From positions 248,001-312,000 of the forward strand of contig JBNJFY010000005.1 in NCBI GenBank assembly GCA_051747265.1: a DNA stretch of 64,000 nucleotides, given 5' to 3'. The position numbers were made by a program, and so were the translations under genes. Positions 25,933 to 35,302 of this stretch are shown here, piece by piece. The notes under the pieces were generated by a model. The model saw nothing but the letters and a program-made list of their open reading frames with translations. It did no database searches and had not been told where the DNA came from. The stretch is from JBNJFY01 sp051747265 (GTDB taxonomy: Bacteria > Bacteroidota > Rhodothermia > Balneolales > Balneolaceae). The first letter of the stretch is position 1. Each line of letters opens with the position of its first letter.

Positions 25933-26367
25933 ATGGCACCAGAAAAAGAGAATAAGAATTTTCCGCCCCCGCGACGTGAACGAGTTTCCAGTGGCACCAA
26001 ATGGGAATCCGTAATGGGATATTCCCGAGCCATCAAAGCGGGTAAACACATCTACGTATCCGGTACTACCTCCACCGATATGAGTGGCAACCTACTGCAT
26101 AAGGGGGAAGCTTACGATCAAGCTACACGGGCGTTAGAAAACATTGAAAAAGCCTTGGAAGAGTTTGGGGCGGATCGCCGTCATATTGTGCGTACCCGCG
26201 TCTTTGTGACCAACATCTACAGCTGGGAAGTGATCGCCAACGCGCACGGAGACTTTTTCAAAGACATCAACCCAGTGACCAGCATGGTGGAAGTGCGCCG
26301 CCTGATTGAACCGGAAATGTTGGTAGAAATCGAGGCCGATGCCTATTTGGACGCGGATACGGCCTGA
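25933..26367 (+). CDS. RidA/YjgF/YER057c family protein
   Basis: The 144-residue protein has the RidA core: GYSRAIKAGKHIYVSGTTS, then QATRALENIEKALEEFGADRRHIVRTRVFVTNI, then RRLIEPEMLVEIEADAY. The conserved arginine that binds the carboxylate in true RidA (R105 of the family) appears to correspond to the R in VEVRRL, so imine/enamine deaminase activity is possible. Roles in the family include quenching reactive enamines and hydrolysing 2-aminoacrylate. Last gene of the CDF-DUF1028-RidA operon and followed by a strong terminator. Confidence 0.85.
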   Translation: MAPEKENKNFPPPRRERVSSGTKWESVMGYSRAIKAGKHIYVSGTTSTDMSGNLLHKGEAYDQATRALENIEKALEEFGADRRHIVRTRVFVTNIYSWEVIANAHGDFFKDINPVTSMVEVRRLIEPEMLVEIEADAYLDADTA

Positions 26368-26387
26368 AATTTCTTTCCAGAATTGAA

Positions 26388-26422
26388 AAAGGAGATTGAG
26401 TGTTACCTCAATCTCCTTTGAT
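26388..26422 (+). terminator. Bidirectional terminator after RidA gene
   Basis: AAAGGAGATTGAG pairs with CTCAATCTCCTTT across a 6-nt loop (13 bp), followed by TGATTTCATTT. It lies 20 bp downstream of the stop and can also serve the convergent DoxX gene. Confidence 0.9.
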
Positions 26423-26445
26423 TTCATTTATTATTGACATCCATA

Positions 26446-26835
26446 TCAGCTCTCACCATCGATAGAGGCGGCTCCTCCTCCACTGAACATCAGGGAAACG
26501 GCCATCAGGAACAGTACGAAATCAAATTCCCATCCCCCGCTGAATCCTTTAGCAAACTTGACGGTGATCATAGCTACAATCATCACGATGGCTATGAGCG
26601 CCGCGGCTATTCGGGTTTGAAAACCTACCAGCAGTAAGATTCCACCCACAAACTCAACCAAAGCTACCACCCAAGCCATAACGGAGGGCAACGGTATACC
26701 TACATTTCCAAAGAAACCTGCCGTTCCTTCAATTCCAGTTAGTTTACCCCAACCGTGCACGATGAATACCGCGGCCAGTCCTATTCTGAGTACCAGGGGA
26801 ACGTATTTCCTGTATTGTCCCAACGACTCCAGCAT
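26446..26835 (-). CDS. DoxX family membrane protein
   Basis: The 129-residue protein carries four predicted membrane helices. LRIGLAAVFIVHGWGKLTG is the DoxX/DUF417-like signature, followed by FVGGILLLVGFQTRIAAALIAIVM. DoxX relatives associate with quinone-linked oxidation or redox-stress membrane complexes; the exact role is unknown. It is monocistronic. Confidence 0.85.
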   Translation of the reverse strand: MLESLGQYRKYVPLVLRIGLAAVFIVHGWGKLTGIEGTAGFFGNVGIPLPSVMAWVVALVEFVGGILLLVGFQTRIAAALIAIVMIVAMITVKFAKGFSGGWEFDFVLFLMAVSLMFSGGGAASIDGES

Positions 26836-27092
26836 ATAAAATCCTCCAACGAATTAGTTTAGCATTAAACGATTACGATTATCATACTAGCTAGAAGCTA
26901 ACTTTGCAAACTATTTACGGCATAGACCCTTAATATTTATCCGCTTATCCAGTAAGATTCTGGTAGAATACAAGAAACAAACTCGATGCTAGCTGATCGT
27001 GTTTTTTCTCGTCAGTCAAGCTAAAAGGCTTAGTTTAGCCCCCTAACGTGCAAGCCGTATCTAGGATACAATATCCGTTTGCGTCTTTTCCC

Positions 27093-28379
27093 TTACCCTA
27101 CATCGGCTGTTTTTATAGAAGGCAACCCCCGCATCATTATAGCCCCAATGATGAAAAAGGCAACAATTACGGTCATCCCAACGCGCTGACTTCCACTAAA
27201 CAAGGTTAACTGCCCCACCAAAAATGGCCCCATGAAGGCGGTTACTTTCCCGGATAGCGCAAACAATCCAAACATTTGCGTGCGCATTTCTTGCGGAGCC
27301 AAATGAGCCATATACGTCCGACTGGCTGCCTGCACCGGCCCCACAAACAGTCCCAGAATCAATCCAAAGGTCCAGAACAAACTAATTGAAGAAACCAACA
27401 GTATGCTGGAACAACTGATAATCAGCCCAATCAAAGCCACATTAATCGTGGTTTTACTGCCCAACGCATCATCCAGCCAGGCAAAAGCAGCAGCGCCCAA
27501 TCCCGCGGTTACATTCAGCCCGATTCCGAAGATGAGCACATCTTTTTCGGTCATATCGAATGCACCCGCCGCGTAAATTCCTCCGAATGCGAACACTGTG
27601 GCTAACCCATCGATAAAAAACATGCGGGCAACCAGGAATCGTAAGATGTCTTTATACTCTCGAACGTGCTGCACAGATTCTTTGATTTGCAGCCAGCCTT
27701 CGCGCACCGAATCCCTCATCGACTTAAAAGTGGACGGACGATCTGGTGTGTTCAAAAACAGAGGCAAAGCGAAAATGGCATACCAAATGGCCACCAACAC
27801 AAAAGTGGCCCGCACGTGTTCGGCTTGATCAGTACTCAACCCCAGCCAGGCTGCTTCTGGATTGATTAATCCATAGAGTGCCACAATCAGGCAAACCAAA
27901 CCACCGGCATACCCTAATCCCCAAGCCCAACCGGACCAACGCCCCATCTTTTTTGAGGAAACCAGATCGGGCAGCATGGCATTGTAAAACACAAAGGAGA
28001 ACTCAGAACCAATGGTACTTAAAGCCACCATGGCTAATGCAAAATAGAGAACCTCATTACTCGGATAGGCCCACCAAAGTAGCGCGGTGGGAATGATGCA
28101 CAGCAACGTAAACACCGCTAGCCAGGGTTTTCGACGTCCCCCCTGATCGGCAACTGCTCCCAAAAATGGTCCCAACAGAGCAACCGTCAATCCGGCGATG
28201 CTGATGGTATTTCCCCACTGTGAGCTTCCTAACGTCTCATTTTCGGCGATTTGTCGGGTAAAGTACGCCGCAAAGACAAACGTCTGAATAACGGTGGGAT
28301 AGGCGCTGTTTGCCCAATCATATAACGCCCAGGACCATAACCCCTTATTTCCATTTTGTAGTGACTCGTGTTCAGTCAT
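27093..28379 (-). CDS. MFS transporter of the UMF1/Atg22-like family
   Basis: The protein (428 residues) begins WSWALYDWANSAYPTVIQTFVFAAYF, the hallmark of the Atg22/UMF1 group within the major facilitator superfamily, and shows twelve hydrophobic segments. Other typical pieces are TIGSEFSFVFYNAMLPDLVS and FGLFALSGKVTAFMGPFLVGQLT. In yeast, Atg22 exports amino acids from the vacuole; the bacterial substrates are not known. Monocistronic, with about 130 bp upstream divergent from the gene at 28510. Confidence 0.88.
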   Translation of the reverse strand: MTEHESLQNGNKGLWSWALYDWANSAYPTVIQTFVFAAYFTRQIAENETLGSSQWGNTISIAGLTVALLGPFLGAVADQGGRRKPWLAVFTLLCIIPTALLWWAYPSNEVLYFALAMVALSTIGSEFSFVFYNAMLPDLVSSKKMGRWSGWAWGLGYAGGLVCLIVALYGLINPEAAWLGLSTDQAEHVRATFVLVAIWYAIFALPLFLNTPDRPSTFKSMRDSVREGWLQIKESVQHVREYKDILRFLVARMFFIDGLATVFAFGGIYAAGAFDMTEKDVLIFGIGLNVTAGLGAAAFAWLDDALGSKTTINVALIGLIISCSSILLVSSISLFWTFGLILGLFVGPVQAASRTYMAHLAPQEMRTQMFGLFALSGKVTAFMGPFLVGQLTLFSGSQRVGMTVIVAFFIIGAIMMRGLPSIKTADVG

Positions 28380-28509
28380 TTCCTGCCCATTGATTAAAAA
28401 GCTGGATTAACATAGCCACAATAGAAGCATTTTCAAATGAATGGCCTCAACTAAACAGAACCATAAAATTTTAGTAACATAAAGAAATGACGATGATATA
28501 AGCCGATCT

Positions 28510-29499
28510 ATGAACTTAATTCCAATTCCACATAACAGCCGCTGGTATTGCCAAGTTTTGGTATTGGTTCTGCTGTGGGTGGTCACCGCTCCGAATAGTG
28601 CTAACGCCCAAACCAAACTGGAAAGCCTGATTTTTGAGTCTAACCGCATTCAACTCTGGGAATCGTTGCCCGAACCCAGTCAACAAAGCCTTCAACGGGA
28701 ACTTCAGCAGATTAAACAAGATGTTTCCCTGCGTGATATACAACTTCGGCTACAAAGTGGGGTAACTACCGGCTATATGCCTTCTTGGTATCGAGCGCTT
28801 ATAGACACCAGCCAATCCAAGATGTTTAAGACTTCGTATCGGTACACCGATATCAACGCCGATGGTCGAACCGACTTGGTGTACACCGGATACCCGATCA
28901 GCTTCAATCAACCCAGTACGGTTATCTGGCTATTGAATGAAAATCATTACGAGTTAATCGGCCAACGTTCGGGCTTACTTTATGCCTTACAACCCGGACA
29001 GACACCATCTCTTATTATGCAGCAGGGTCAATGTTGTGGTAATTATATATTGCGTTATGATGTGGTGAGTATGAACATGCGGTTGGGTGATAACGCGGCT
29101 CCCTCCTTTTCTGTGGATAAATCCTATGTGGCTTTCAAAAACACCTATATCCCTAGAGGAACAGCTCCCTCACACAATCGTGCGGCCATTACCGTTACCA
29201 CAGATCGAGCCGAACTGCGATTCTCCCCAGTACAACGTGACAATCTGGATGCTCAATTTTCCCGTCGCGAACAAACAAAAGCCTTTGGCAACATCGTAGC
29301 AATATTTCACAAAGGAGATCGCGGCATACTGCTGGGTACATATAGTGAGGCTATGGAACGCGGCGAATGGTGGTTAGTTGCCTTTAAACCGAAAACATTG
29401 GGTTCATACAACCGCTTCTATAACGATAGAAACGCTCATCGTATAGGTTGGATTCGATCCCAATCGGCTACTACGGGTGAGACCACCTCCAATTTGTAG
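28510..29499 (+). CDS. Exported hypothetical protein with a Ca-loop and SH3-like tail
   Basis: A signal peptide ending ANAQT (residue 34) precedes a 295-residue mature chain with no family I can name. A DxNxDGxxD loop (DINADGRTD, residues 114-122) resembles the calcium-binding element of dockerin/FG-GAP repeats. A Cys pair in QGQCCGNYIL could be redox-active or a disulfide. The C-terminal part (GEWWLVAFKPKTLGSYNRFYNDRNAHRIGWIRS) resembles the end of a bacterial SH3 domain. Stop codon is 7 bp from the convergent PlsC stop. Confidence 0.6.
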   Translation: MNLIPIPHNSRWYCQVLVLVLLWVVTAPNSANAQTKLESLIFESNRIQLWESLPEPSQQSLQRELQQIKQDVSLRDIQLRLQSGVTTGYMPSWYRALIDTSQSKMFKTSYRYTDINADGRTDLVYTGYPISFNQPSTVIWLLNENHYELIGQRSGLLYALQPGQTPSLIMQQGQCCGNYILRYDVVSMNMRLGDNAAPSFSVDKSYVAFKNTYIPRGTAPSHNRAAITVTTDRAELRFSPVQRDNLDAQFSRREQTKAFGNIVAIFHKGDRGILLGTYSEAMERGEWWLVAFKPKTLGSYNRFYNDRNAHRIGWIRSQSATTGETTSNL

Positions 29500-29506
29500 G
29501 CTCAAC

Positions 29507-30265
29507 CTACACCATCTGATCGACCTCTTGTTCCGGCAGTCCTCGCCATTCGGCCAGTTGCTTACGAATTTTGCTACGCACCTGATTGGTCAATTCATCC
29601 AAGTCGTCCATAGTAAGCCCTTCTGTTGGAATGGGTTCTAACACCTTTAGACGGATGTAGGAAGGTTTATCAAATTTCCAGCTATGTTTGGGTAAACAAT
29701 CCTGCGTACCATCAATGGCCAAAGGCAATACCGGCGTTTGCGACTGAATGGCTAAGCGAAATGCCCCTTTGGAAAAACTGCGCAGTTGTCCCGATTTAGA
29801 GCGGGTTCCTTCGGGGAAAAATATCACTGAGCATTTGTTTTGCAGATAATAGCGCGCTCTTCGCAGGGTAGCGATACGGCGATTGGCCGCCTTTCGATCT
29901 ACGGGAATGTCTCCGGCCAGTTGCATCATCCATCCTACTATAGGAACCGCAAACAGCTCTTTTTTGGCCACCCACTTCATTTCCCAAGGCAAATTACTGA
30001 TTAATGGGATATCCGCCTGTGAAAGATGATTGGAAACCACCACATAGGGGTTCCGCATATCATAATCATATTTGCCGGTAATGGTCAGTGTCCAGTTGGG
30101 ATTCAGTTTGGTCATCGCCTTACCGACTTTGCGGAACAGGTAGCCCGTTTTGTAGAAAGATTTATCCCGTTCCAACAACCGTACAATGGCCATCATAGGC
30201 AACCAAACAATCAACAATACCGCAATGGCCACCCAGATAAGCGCTGATTTGATTGTATTAAGCAT
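29507..30265 (-). CDS. plsC: 1-acyl-glycerol-3-phosphate acyltransferase (PlsC family)
   Basis: The 252-residue protein has an N-terminal membrane helix (about 8-28) and the acyltransferase block I NHLSQADI (H80, D85), block III FPEGTRSKSG, and the later PVLPLAIDGT. It acylates lysophosphatidic acid in phospholipid synthesis, probably at the inner face of the cytoplasmic membrane. The ATG is 2 bp downstream of the PhoA-type stop, so they form an operon. A second, longer PlsC-domain protein lies at 51438. Substrate preference cannot be judged. Confidence 0.92.
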   Translation of the reverse strand: MLNTIKSALIWVAIAVLLIVWLPMMAIVRLLERDKSFYKTGYLFRKVGKAMTKLNPNWTLTITGKYDYDMRNPYVVVSNHLSQADIPLISNLPWEMKWVAKKELFAVPIVGWMMQLAGDIPVDRKAANRRIATLRRARYYLQNKCSVIFFPEGTRSKSGQLRSFSKGAFRLAIQSQTPVLPLAIDGTQDCLPKHSWKFDKPSYIRLKVLEPIPTEGLTMDDLDELTNQVRSKIRKQLAEWRGLPEQEVDQMV

Positions 30266-30267
30266 GG

Positions 30268-31488
30268 TTATTTAGGAACAGGAAATTTTGAAATATTCAT
30301 AGCATCGGCAAGCTTATGGGCGATGTCGGTATTGTCCCATAATCCGGTGAAATCAATAGCCCGGGGACCAAAGGCGAAAAGGGGAACCTGAATACCAGTA
30401 TGATGACTGCTTGTCCAAACCGTTTCCATATCATTGCGAGATCCGTTGGAATTGATCATGGTTAACCCACCGGTTTCATGATCCGCCGTAGAAACCACCA
30501 ACGTTTGCTCATCCCGCAGTGCAAATTCCATGGCTTTAGCTACCGCTTTATCAAATTCACGGAGCTCTTCCAGCATATAATCTAATTTGTTACCATGTCC
30601 GGCCCAATCGATTTGGCTGCCTTCCACCATCAGGAAAAACCCTTGATCATTTTCTAAATGTCGGATGGCCGTTTGGGTCATTTCTGCCAAACTGGGTTCC
30701 GTATCCGTACCTTCCAATCCGTCCTGACCGAATAGACCCAGCAAACGCTCTTCATCACCGGTTAGCTCCATTAAATCATTTCGAGATTCCATGATATGGA
30801 ACTCTTGCTGTTTAGCCTGGGCCAGCAGATCGGCATCATCTTCACGTTCACTGGCTGAATCTGATTGAGGTACAAAAAAGCCTCTCCCGCCCCCCAGCAT
30901 CACATCGGCATCCGAGTTAATCATTTGCTCGGCAATCTGATTTTCCAGATCCCGGTCATGAATATGTGCGGCAAAACTGGCCGGTGTAGCATGGGTTATG
31001 GAAGACGTAGCCACTACACCCGCCTTCATTCCCTTGGCCTTAGCCAACTCTAACAAAGTGGCCCAACTGGTAGAATCGGCTGCTTGCCCAATCATACCGT
31101 TTCGGGTTTTTTTTCCGGTAGCATAGGCCGTAGCCCCAGCCGCGGAATCGGTAATTAAATTGTCGGAGGAATAGGTTTTCACTATTCCAGTTACGGGCAT
31201 TCGCTGTACGGCTAACAAACCTTCTTCTCCCTTTAAATGCTGTTGCCCCACTTGTAACTGAGCCAAACCGGTTCCATCCCCAATAAATAAGATGACATTT
31301 TTAACTTGGGTAGATTGCACTAACGGAAATTTATAAACGGTTTCCTCTCCCTGTGCTTCAGCTGTTGAGTAGGCCTCTTCTACTATATCATCGGCATAAG
31401 GTGATTGGTCGGATTGCGTGCACGCACCCAATAGCACCAAGCCCGCTACTAATACCAATGCTCGAAGCGATCGAAATGATTTCAACAT
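30268..31488 (-). CDS. Alkaline phosphatase (PhoA family) lipoprotein
   Basis: A lipoprotein signal with lipobox LLGAC (Cys23) precedes the PhoA-type phosphatase core: NVILFIGDGTGLAQLQVG (metal ligand D71), the nucleophile serine S115 in TDSAAGATAYATGKKTRNG, HATPASFAAHIHDR, and the later metal site AGHGNKLDYM and VVSTADHETGGL. It releases phosphate from periplasmic esters. The family's zinc/magnesium ligands look complete. It is followed at 2 bp by plsC, an arrangement that may link phosphate scavenging and lipid synthesis, although this may be chance. Confidence 0.92.
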   Translation of the reverse strand: MLKSFRSLRALVLVAGLVLLGACTQSDQSPYADDIVEEAYSTAEAQGEETVYKFPLVQSTQVKNVILFIGDGTGLAQLQVGQQHLKGEEGLLAVQRMPVTGIVKTYSSDNLITDSAAGATAYATGKKTRNGMIGQAADSTSWATLLELAKAKGMKAGVVATSSITHATPASFAAHIHDRDLENQIAEQMINSDADVMLGGGRGFFVPQSDSASEREDDADLLAQAKQQEFHIMESRNDLMELTGDEERLLGLFGQDGLEGTDTEPSLAEMTQTAIRHLENDQGFFLMVEGSQIDWAGHGNKLDYMLEELREFDKAVAKAMEFALRDEQTLVVSTADHETGGLTMINSNGSRNDMETVWTSSHHTGIQVPLFAFGPRAIDFTGLWDNTDIAHKLADAMNISKFPVPK

Positions 31489-31624
31489 ATTAACCTATCA
31501 TGATTTGAAAATTATGAATAGTCGATACTAGTAACAGCATCTCCCATTTAGGACTCAAAACAAAAGAATCGTAGTATAAAAAACTGATATTAAATTTCAG
31601 TTAAACGGATGTAAAACCTTGATC

Positions 31625-33283
31625 TTATTTTTTGCCCACCTTGGGAAGTAGACTCTTTATGATTCCCCAAACTCCCTTGGCTGGCTTACGGGCCCGTTTA
31701 TTACGTTGTACCGCCTTCTCAATTACCGGAAGGTCTTCGCGGGGATGTTCCGACTGTACGCGTCGTTCAATCTTTTGACGTTGGCGGCGCTTAACGCTTG
31801 GAGTCTTCTTACTTCGCCCTTTTTGGCGATTTTCTCGACGGTTTTTCCTCTTCTTTTCCGAGCGTTTGTTTTGCTTTTTTTGTGGAGGGGGTTGTTTTTT
31901 CTTCTCTTGTTTTTGCTGCTTAGAACGGGAAGATGGTTTCTTTTTCTGTTGACGCTTAGACTGCTTACGCTGTTTGTATTTTCCGTCGCGGTTCTTATTC
32001 TCTTTTTTAGATTTACGGTTCTTGCGTTCCTGCTTCCGCTCATTACTTTTTTTGGCTCCATCACGGCGCTTTTGCTTTCGCTTATCACGCTGGTTTCCTT
32101 GGTCCGATTCTTTCTTCTTTTTATTAGAGGAACGCTTTGTTCGCTTACTTGATGATGATTGCTTCCCCTTTTTAGCAATTTTCGCATCTTGATAGCTAAG
32201 TTGATCACCTACCACCTTCTTAATGGCATGGAAGGGCTTATTCTCAGATCGACTGACCAACGTAATCGCCATACCGGTTTTATCGTAGCGACCAGTTCGT
32301 CCAATTCGATGGATATAATCATCGGGGCTGTTGGGCACATCAAAATTAATAATGATAGATACATTATCGATGTCGATTCCCCGGGATAGCACATCAGTGG
32401 CTACCATAACGGGGTATTCCCCGTTTTTAAACTTGAGCAGGGCTGCTTCCCGCTCGGATTGATCCTTATCACCATGCATGTGCACGGCGCTTATTCCGCG
32501 CTTTCGCAATCGGCGATAGAGCTGATCGGTTCCGCGTTTGGTTCGAGTAAAAATAATGACCGACTCCCAGTCTTCATCATCCAGCAGTTGCTCAACCAGA
32601 TCCAGCTTATCGTTCTTGGAAACTTTGTAGATGCGTTGCTCTACTTTATTGGGCGGCTTCTCGATTTCAATTTCCACCTTCACCGGATCATTCATAAACT
32701 GATCCGACAATTTAACCACTTCATCCGGCATGGTAGCCGAAAACAACAGGGTTTGCCGCTCTTTGGGAAGTTGGGTTATAATCTTTTTCACATCCGGGAA
32801 GAACCCCATATCCAGCATGCGGTCAGCTTCATCCAGGATCAGATACTTAAGATTGCTAAAATCCGGATTCATTACCTTCATCTGATCGATCAAACGTCCG
32901 GGTGTAGCCACCAAAATGGGTACGCCGGCTCGAATAGCTCGGGCCTGTTCTGAAAAATCACTCCCTCCGATTACTGTGGCCGAAGATATGTTCGCGTGAT
33001 AACCAATGGCAAAGATTTGTTCGTCAATTTGGTTGGCTAATTCCCGCGTGGGAGACAAAATTAGCGCCTTAATTCCCTCGCCCTGGTCATTAATCAACTT
33101 CTGGATCAACGGAATGACAAACGCGCCGGTTTTACCTGTACCCGTCTGTGCGGCCCCAATAATATCACGTCCCTTTAATATATGAGGGATAGTCTGTTCC
33201 TGTATGGGAGTGGGTTCTTCAAAGTTTAGGGCCTTAAGGCCTTCTAATAATGATTTACTGAGCTTTAAATCTTCAAATTTCAA
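31625..33283 (-). CDS. DEAD-box RNA helicase with a long basic tail
   Basis: The RecA-like core (residues about 1-365) has a Q motif (FEEPTPIQEQ), motif I AQTGTGKT (45-52), PTRELA, motif II DEAD (151-154), SAT (182-184), and ATDVLSRGIDI...HRIGRTGR. It is an ATP-dependent RNA unwinder of the RhlE group, involved in ribosome maturation or cold adaptation. The last roughly 180 residues are almost solid Lys/Arg with Gln, Ser and Asn, with no folded domain apparent. Such tails bind RNA and can drive condensates. The ATG at 33283 is followed by 350 bp of gene-free upstream DNA. Confidence 0.9.
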   Translation of the reverse strand: MKFEDLKLSKSLLEGLKALNFEEPTPIQEQTIPHILKGRDIIGAAQTGTGKTGAFVIPLIQKLINDQGEGIKALILSPTRELANQIDEQIFAIGYHANISSATVIGGSDFSEQARAIRAGVPILVATPGRLIDQMKVMNPDFSNLKYLILDEADRMLDMGFFPDVKKIITQLPKERQTLLFSATMPDEVVKLSDQFMNDPVKVEIEIEKPPNKVEQRIYKVSKNDKLDLVEQLLDDEDWESVIIFTRTKRGTDQLYRRLRKRGISAVHMHGDKDQSEREAALLKFKNGEYPVMVATDVLSRGIDIDNVSIIINFDVPNSPDDYIHRIGRTGRYDKTGMAITLVSRSENKPFHAIKKVVGDQLSYQDAKIAKKGKQSSSSKRTKRSSNKKKKESDQGNQRDKRKQKRRDGAKKSNERKQERKNRKSKKENKNRDGKYKQRKQSKRQQKKKPSSRSKQQKQEKKKQPPPQKKQNKRSEKKRKNRRENRQKGRSKKTPSVKRRQRQKIERRVQSEHPREDLPVIEKAVQRNKRARKPAKGVWGIIKSLLPKVGKK

Positions 33284-33647
33284 GATCTAACCGTACATTA
33301 AATTCTGCAAGATCCCAATACCGAACACGACTTCTGTTCTTATCTAATTGGATATATAGGGCGATGGCGTGTTATGAGATCATTGCTTGATTAACAATAG
33401 ATAGCGTACCTATGCGTGGCCCGTTTCATTGTATTCTTGTTGGAGCCCATTTCGCATTCGTAGTCAATATATAGGGTACGCAATCACATCGCGCCTTAAT
33501 CGTGCCTAAAATACAAAGTTGTGGCTTCAATACTAGATTATTTTGTGGTACTGATGGCAGGATAAATTTGTCTTACCGTCTAAAAATGCTAGTTTAATTA
33601 GATGTAAACCAATATTTCTTAAATCTATACCAAGACAGAACCTTTTT
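33284..33647. other. Divergent intergenic region
   Basis: The 364 bp between the helicase (-) and FKBP (+) genes holds no ORF or clear hairpin that I can support. It must carry both promoters and a possible long helicase leader, as is usual for cold-induced helicases. I see no identified operator. Confidence 0.4.
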
Positions 33648-34370
33648 ATGAAACGATTTATTGTTGCAGGTTGCGCACTTTTACTCTCCGGTTCCTTACT
33701 GGGATGCGGTGGTGGAGTGGATGGCGATGTAAACCCCTCTCTTAATGATAACGATCAAAAAATCAGTTACAGCATCGGATATCAGATCGGTACTAACTTC
33801 CGCGATCAGGAATTAGCGGATATTATCGATATGAACGATCTGCTGGCTGGAATGCAGGACGGCATGAATGAGGATGATCCGGCCTTGGCTGATTCTACTC
33901 GAAATAGAATTATGACCGAGTTCCAGCAACAACAGCAAGCCAAGCAGATGAAGAAATTCAACGAGGAGAAAGATAAGAACCAAAAAGAGGGTGAAGCTTT
34001 TCTGGAAGAAAACGCCACCAAGAAAGGGGTAAAAACTACAGAAAGTGGTCTTCAATATCGTGTACTGGAAGAGGGATCCGGCAAATCACCTGATGAAAAC
34101 GATGAAGTGACCGTACACTATGAAGGAACCCTGCTCAACGGAGAGGTTTTTGACTCCTCTTATGAGCGTGGAGAGCCCACCTCCTTCCCTGTTAATCGCG
34201 TCATTCCCGGATGGACCGAAGCATTGCAAATGATGAAAGAAGGCGGTAAATGGGAAATTTACATTCCTTCCGATTTAGCTTATGGTCAGCAAGGAGCCGG
34301 ACAGAAAATCGGACCTAACTCTACGCTTATTTTTACTGTGGAGCTTTTGGAAGTTAATGAGAAGTCTTAA
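33648..34370 (+). CDS. FKBP-type peptidyl-prolyl isomerase lipoprotein (Mip/FkpA-like)
   Basis: A lipobox (LLGCGG, Cys20) is followed by an FKBP_N dimerisation domain (SYSIGYQIGTNFRDQELADIIDMNDLLAGMQDGM) and a long charged helix. The C-terminal FKBP domain has VTVHYEGTLLNGEVFDSSYERGEPTSFPVNRVIPGWTEALQMMKEGGKWEIYIPSDLAYGQQGAG, with the W and Y of the active pocket. It catalyses prolyl isomerisation and chaperones envelope proteins. It is monocistronic and is followed by a strong terminator. Intact. Confidence 0.92.
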   Translation: MKRFIVAGCALLLSGSLLGCGGGVDGDVNPSLNDNDQKISYSIGYQIGTNFRDQELADIIDMNDLLAGMQDGMNEDDPALADSTRNRIMTEFQQQQQAKQMKKFNEEKDKNQKEGEAFLEENATKKGVKTTESGLQYRVLEEGSGKSPDENDEVTVHYEGTLLNGEVFDSSYERGEPTSFPVNRVIPGWTEALQMMKEGGKWEIYIPSDLAYGQQGAGQKIGPNSTLIFTVELLEVNEKS

Positions 34371-34393
34371 TTGTAGGATTCTTGTTTTATTTT

Positions 34394-34426
34394 AAAGGTC
34401 GCTGATCAGGTCAGCGACCTTTTTTA
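34394..34426 (+). terminator. Terminator after FKBP gene
   Basis: AAAGGTCGCTGA pairs with TCAGCGACCTTT across a 5-nt loop, followed by TTTTATTT. Confidence 0.95.
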
Positions 34427-34529
34427 TTTGAAGACATTGACCACTGTATTTGTCACTATCGGTGTTTAATATTTTAGAAATAGTTCCGATAATGCACCCA
34501 ATAGGCTATCGTATAATTGGATTTCCGCT

Positions 34530-35294
34530 ATGCATCGTACCCAAGATCAATTTGAAGAGTTATTAAACCGTTATCCGCTGGAGTATTACCCTCTTCAAAG
34601 CCATGGGTATATCCCCTCCACTAGCGATTATCGCATTCGACTATCCGATCAACAAGGGGTGGTTACCTTTATTTTTAAAGATGTAATTGAAGTGCATGAA
34701 AAATTGACCGCTCGTCTTACTCTTCCTGAAGAAAAACATGACAGCGTTCCTGAAACCCCAGAGTCGCTAGAAATAGAAGAAGACTCTTCATCATCTCAAG
34801 AAACGACTGATGAAGCCCCAATTGCAGAAGCCGAATCTCCAGTGGAGGCTCCTCAACCTGATGAAGAAATTTCTGACGATGAACTCGCCGCGCTTTTTGA
34901 GGATCCCGAAGCATTGGAGGGCGATCAAATCGATTCAACGCATTCGTCATCGATGGATCATGGACAGACCACGGCTGAAGATCCAAATTATCAGGAAGAG
35001 TCGCCGTCAACAGATCATGATGCGATAGATACTTCCGTGCAACCCCCTACTCCCCGTCCGATGCCACGAATGCTCAAGCGGCGCACCTTTCATTTAGCTT
35101 CTCCCTACTGGTATTATGTAGAGTTCTCCGAGCGTGCTCGTGAGTGGTCACTACGATTTCCCAATCAAATGCATGAAGTCGTACTGGTGACCCCGTTTTT
35201 ACGACTTAGCCTAATCTTCCGTGACGTATCGGTGAAACATGAGCCACATAAGCAACTGCGACACGAAGATTCTTTTCTAAGTATTGCCGGCTAA
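34530..35294 (+). CDS. Acidic hypothetical protein with two similar end modules
   Basis: The 254-residue protein has no signal peptide. Residues 1-65 (YPLEYYPLQSHGYIPSTSDYRIRLS...VTFIFKDVIEVHEKL) and the last 80 (HLASPYWYYVEFSERAREWSLRFP...LSLIFRDVSVKHEPHKQL) look like two versions of one small fold, aligned at the paired FIFKDVIEVHE and LIFRDVSVKHE strands. A middle linker of about 110 residues is strongly acidic, rich in E, D, S and P, and probably disordered. I recognise no family. Convergent with the pyrophosphatase gene with an 8-bp gap. Confidence 0.6.
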   Translation: MHRTQDQFEELLNRYPLEYYPLQSHGYIPSTSDYRIRLSDQQGVVTFIFKDVIEVHEKLTARLTLPEEKHDSVPETPESLEIEEDSSSSQETTDEAPIAEAESPVEAPQPDEEISDDELAALFEDPEALEGDQIDSTHSSSMDHGQTTAEDPNYQEESPSTDHDAIDTSVQPPTPRPMPRMLKRRTFHLASPYWYYVEFSERAREWSLRFPNQMHEVVLVTPFLRLSLIFRDVSVKHEPHKQLRHEDSFLSIAG

Positions 35295-35302
35295 TCATCC
35301 TA

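Noticed and set aside
31706..32389. Hydrophobic antisense ORFs opposite the helicase tail
   Set aside because: They arise as the complement of Lys/Arg codons (Phe/Leu-rich) and do not form plausible membrane proteins.
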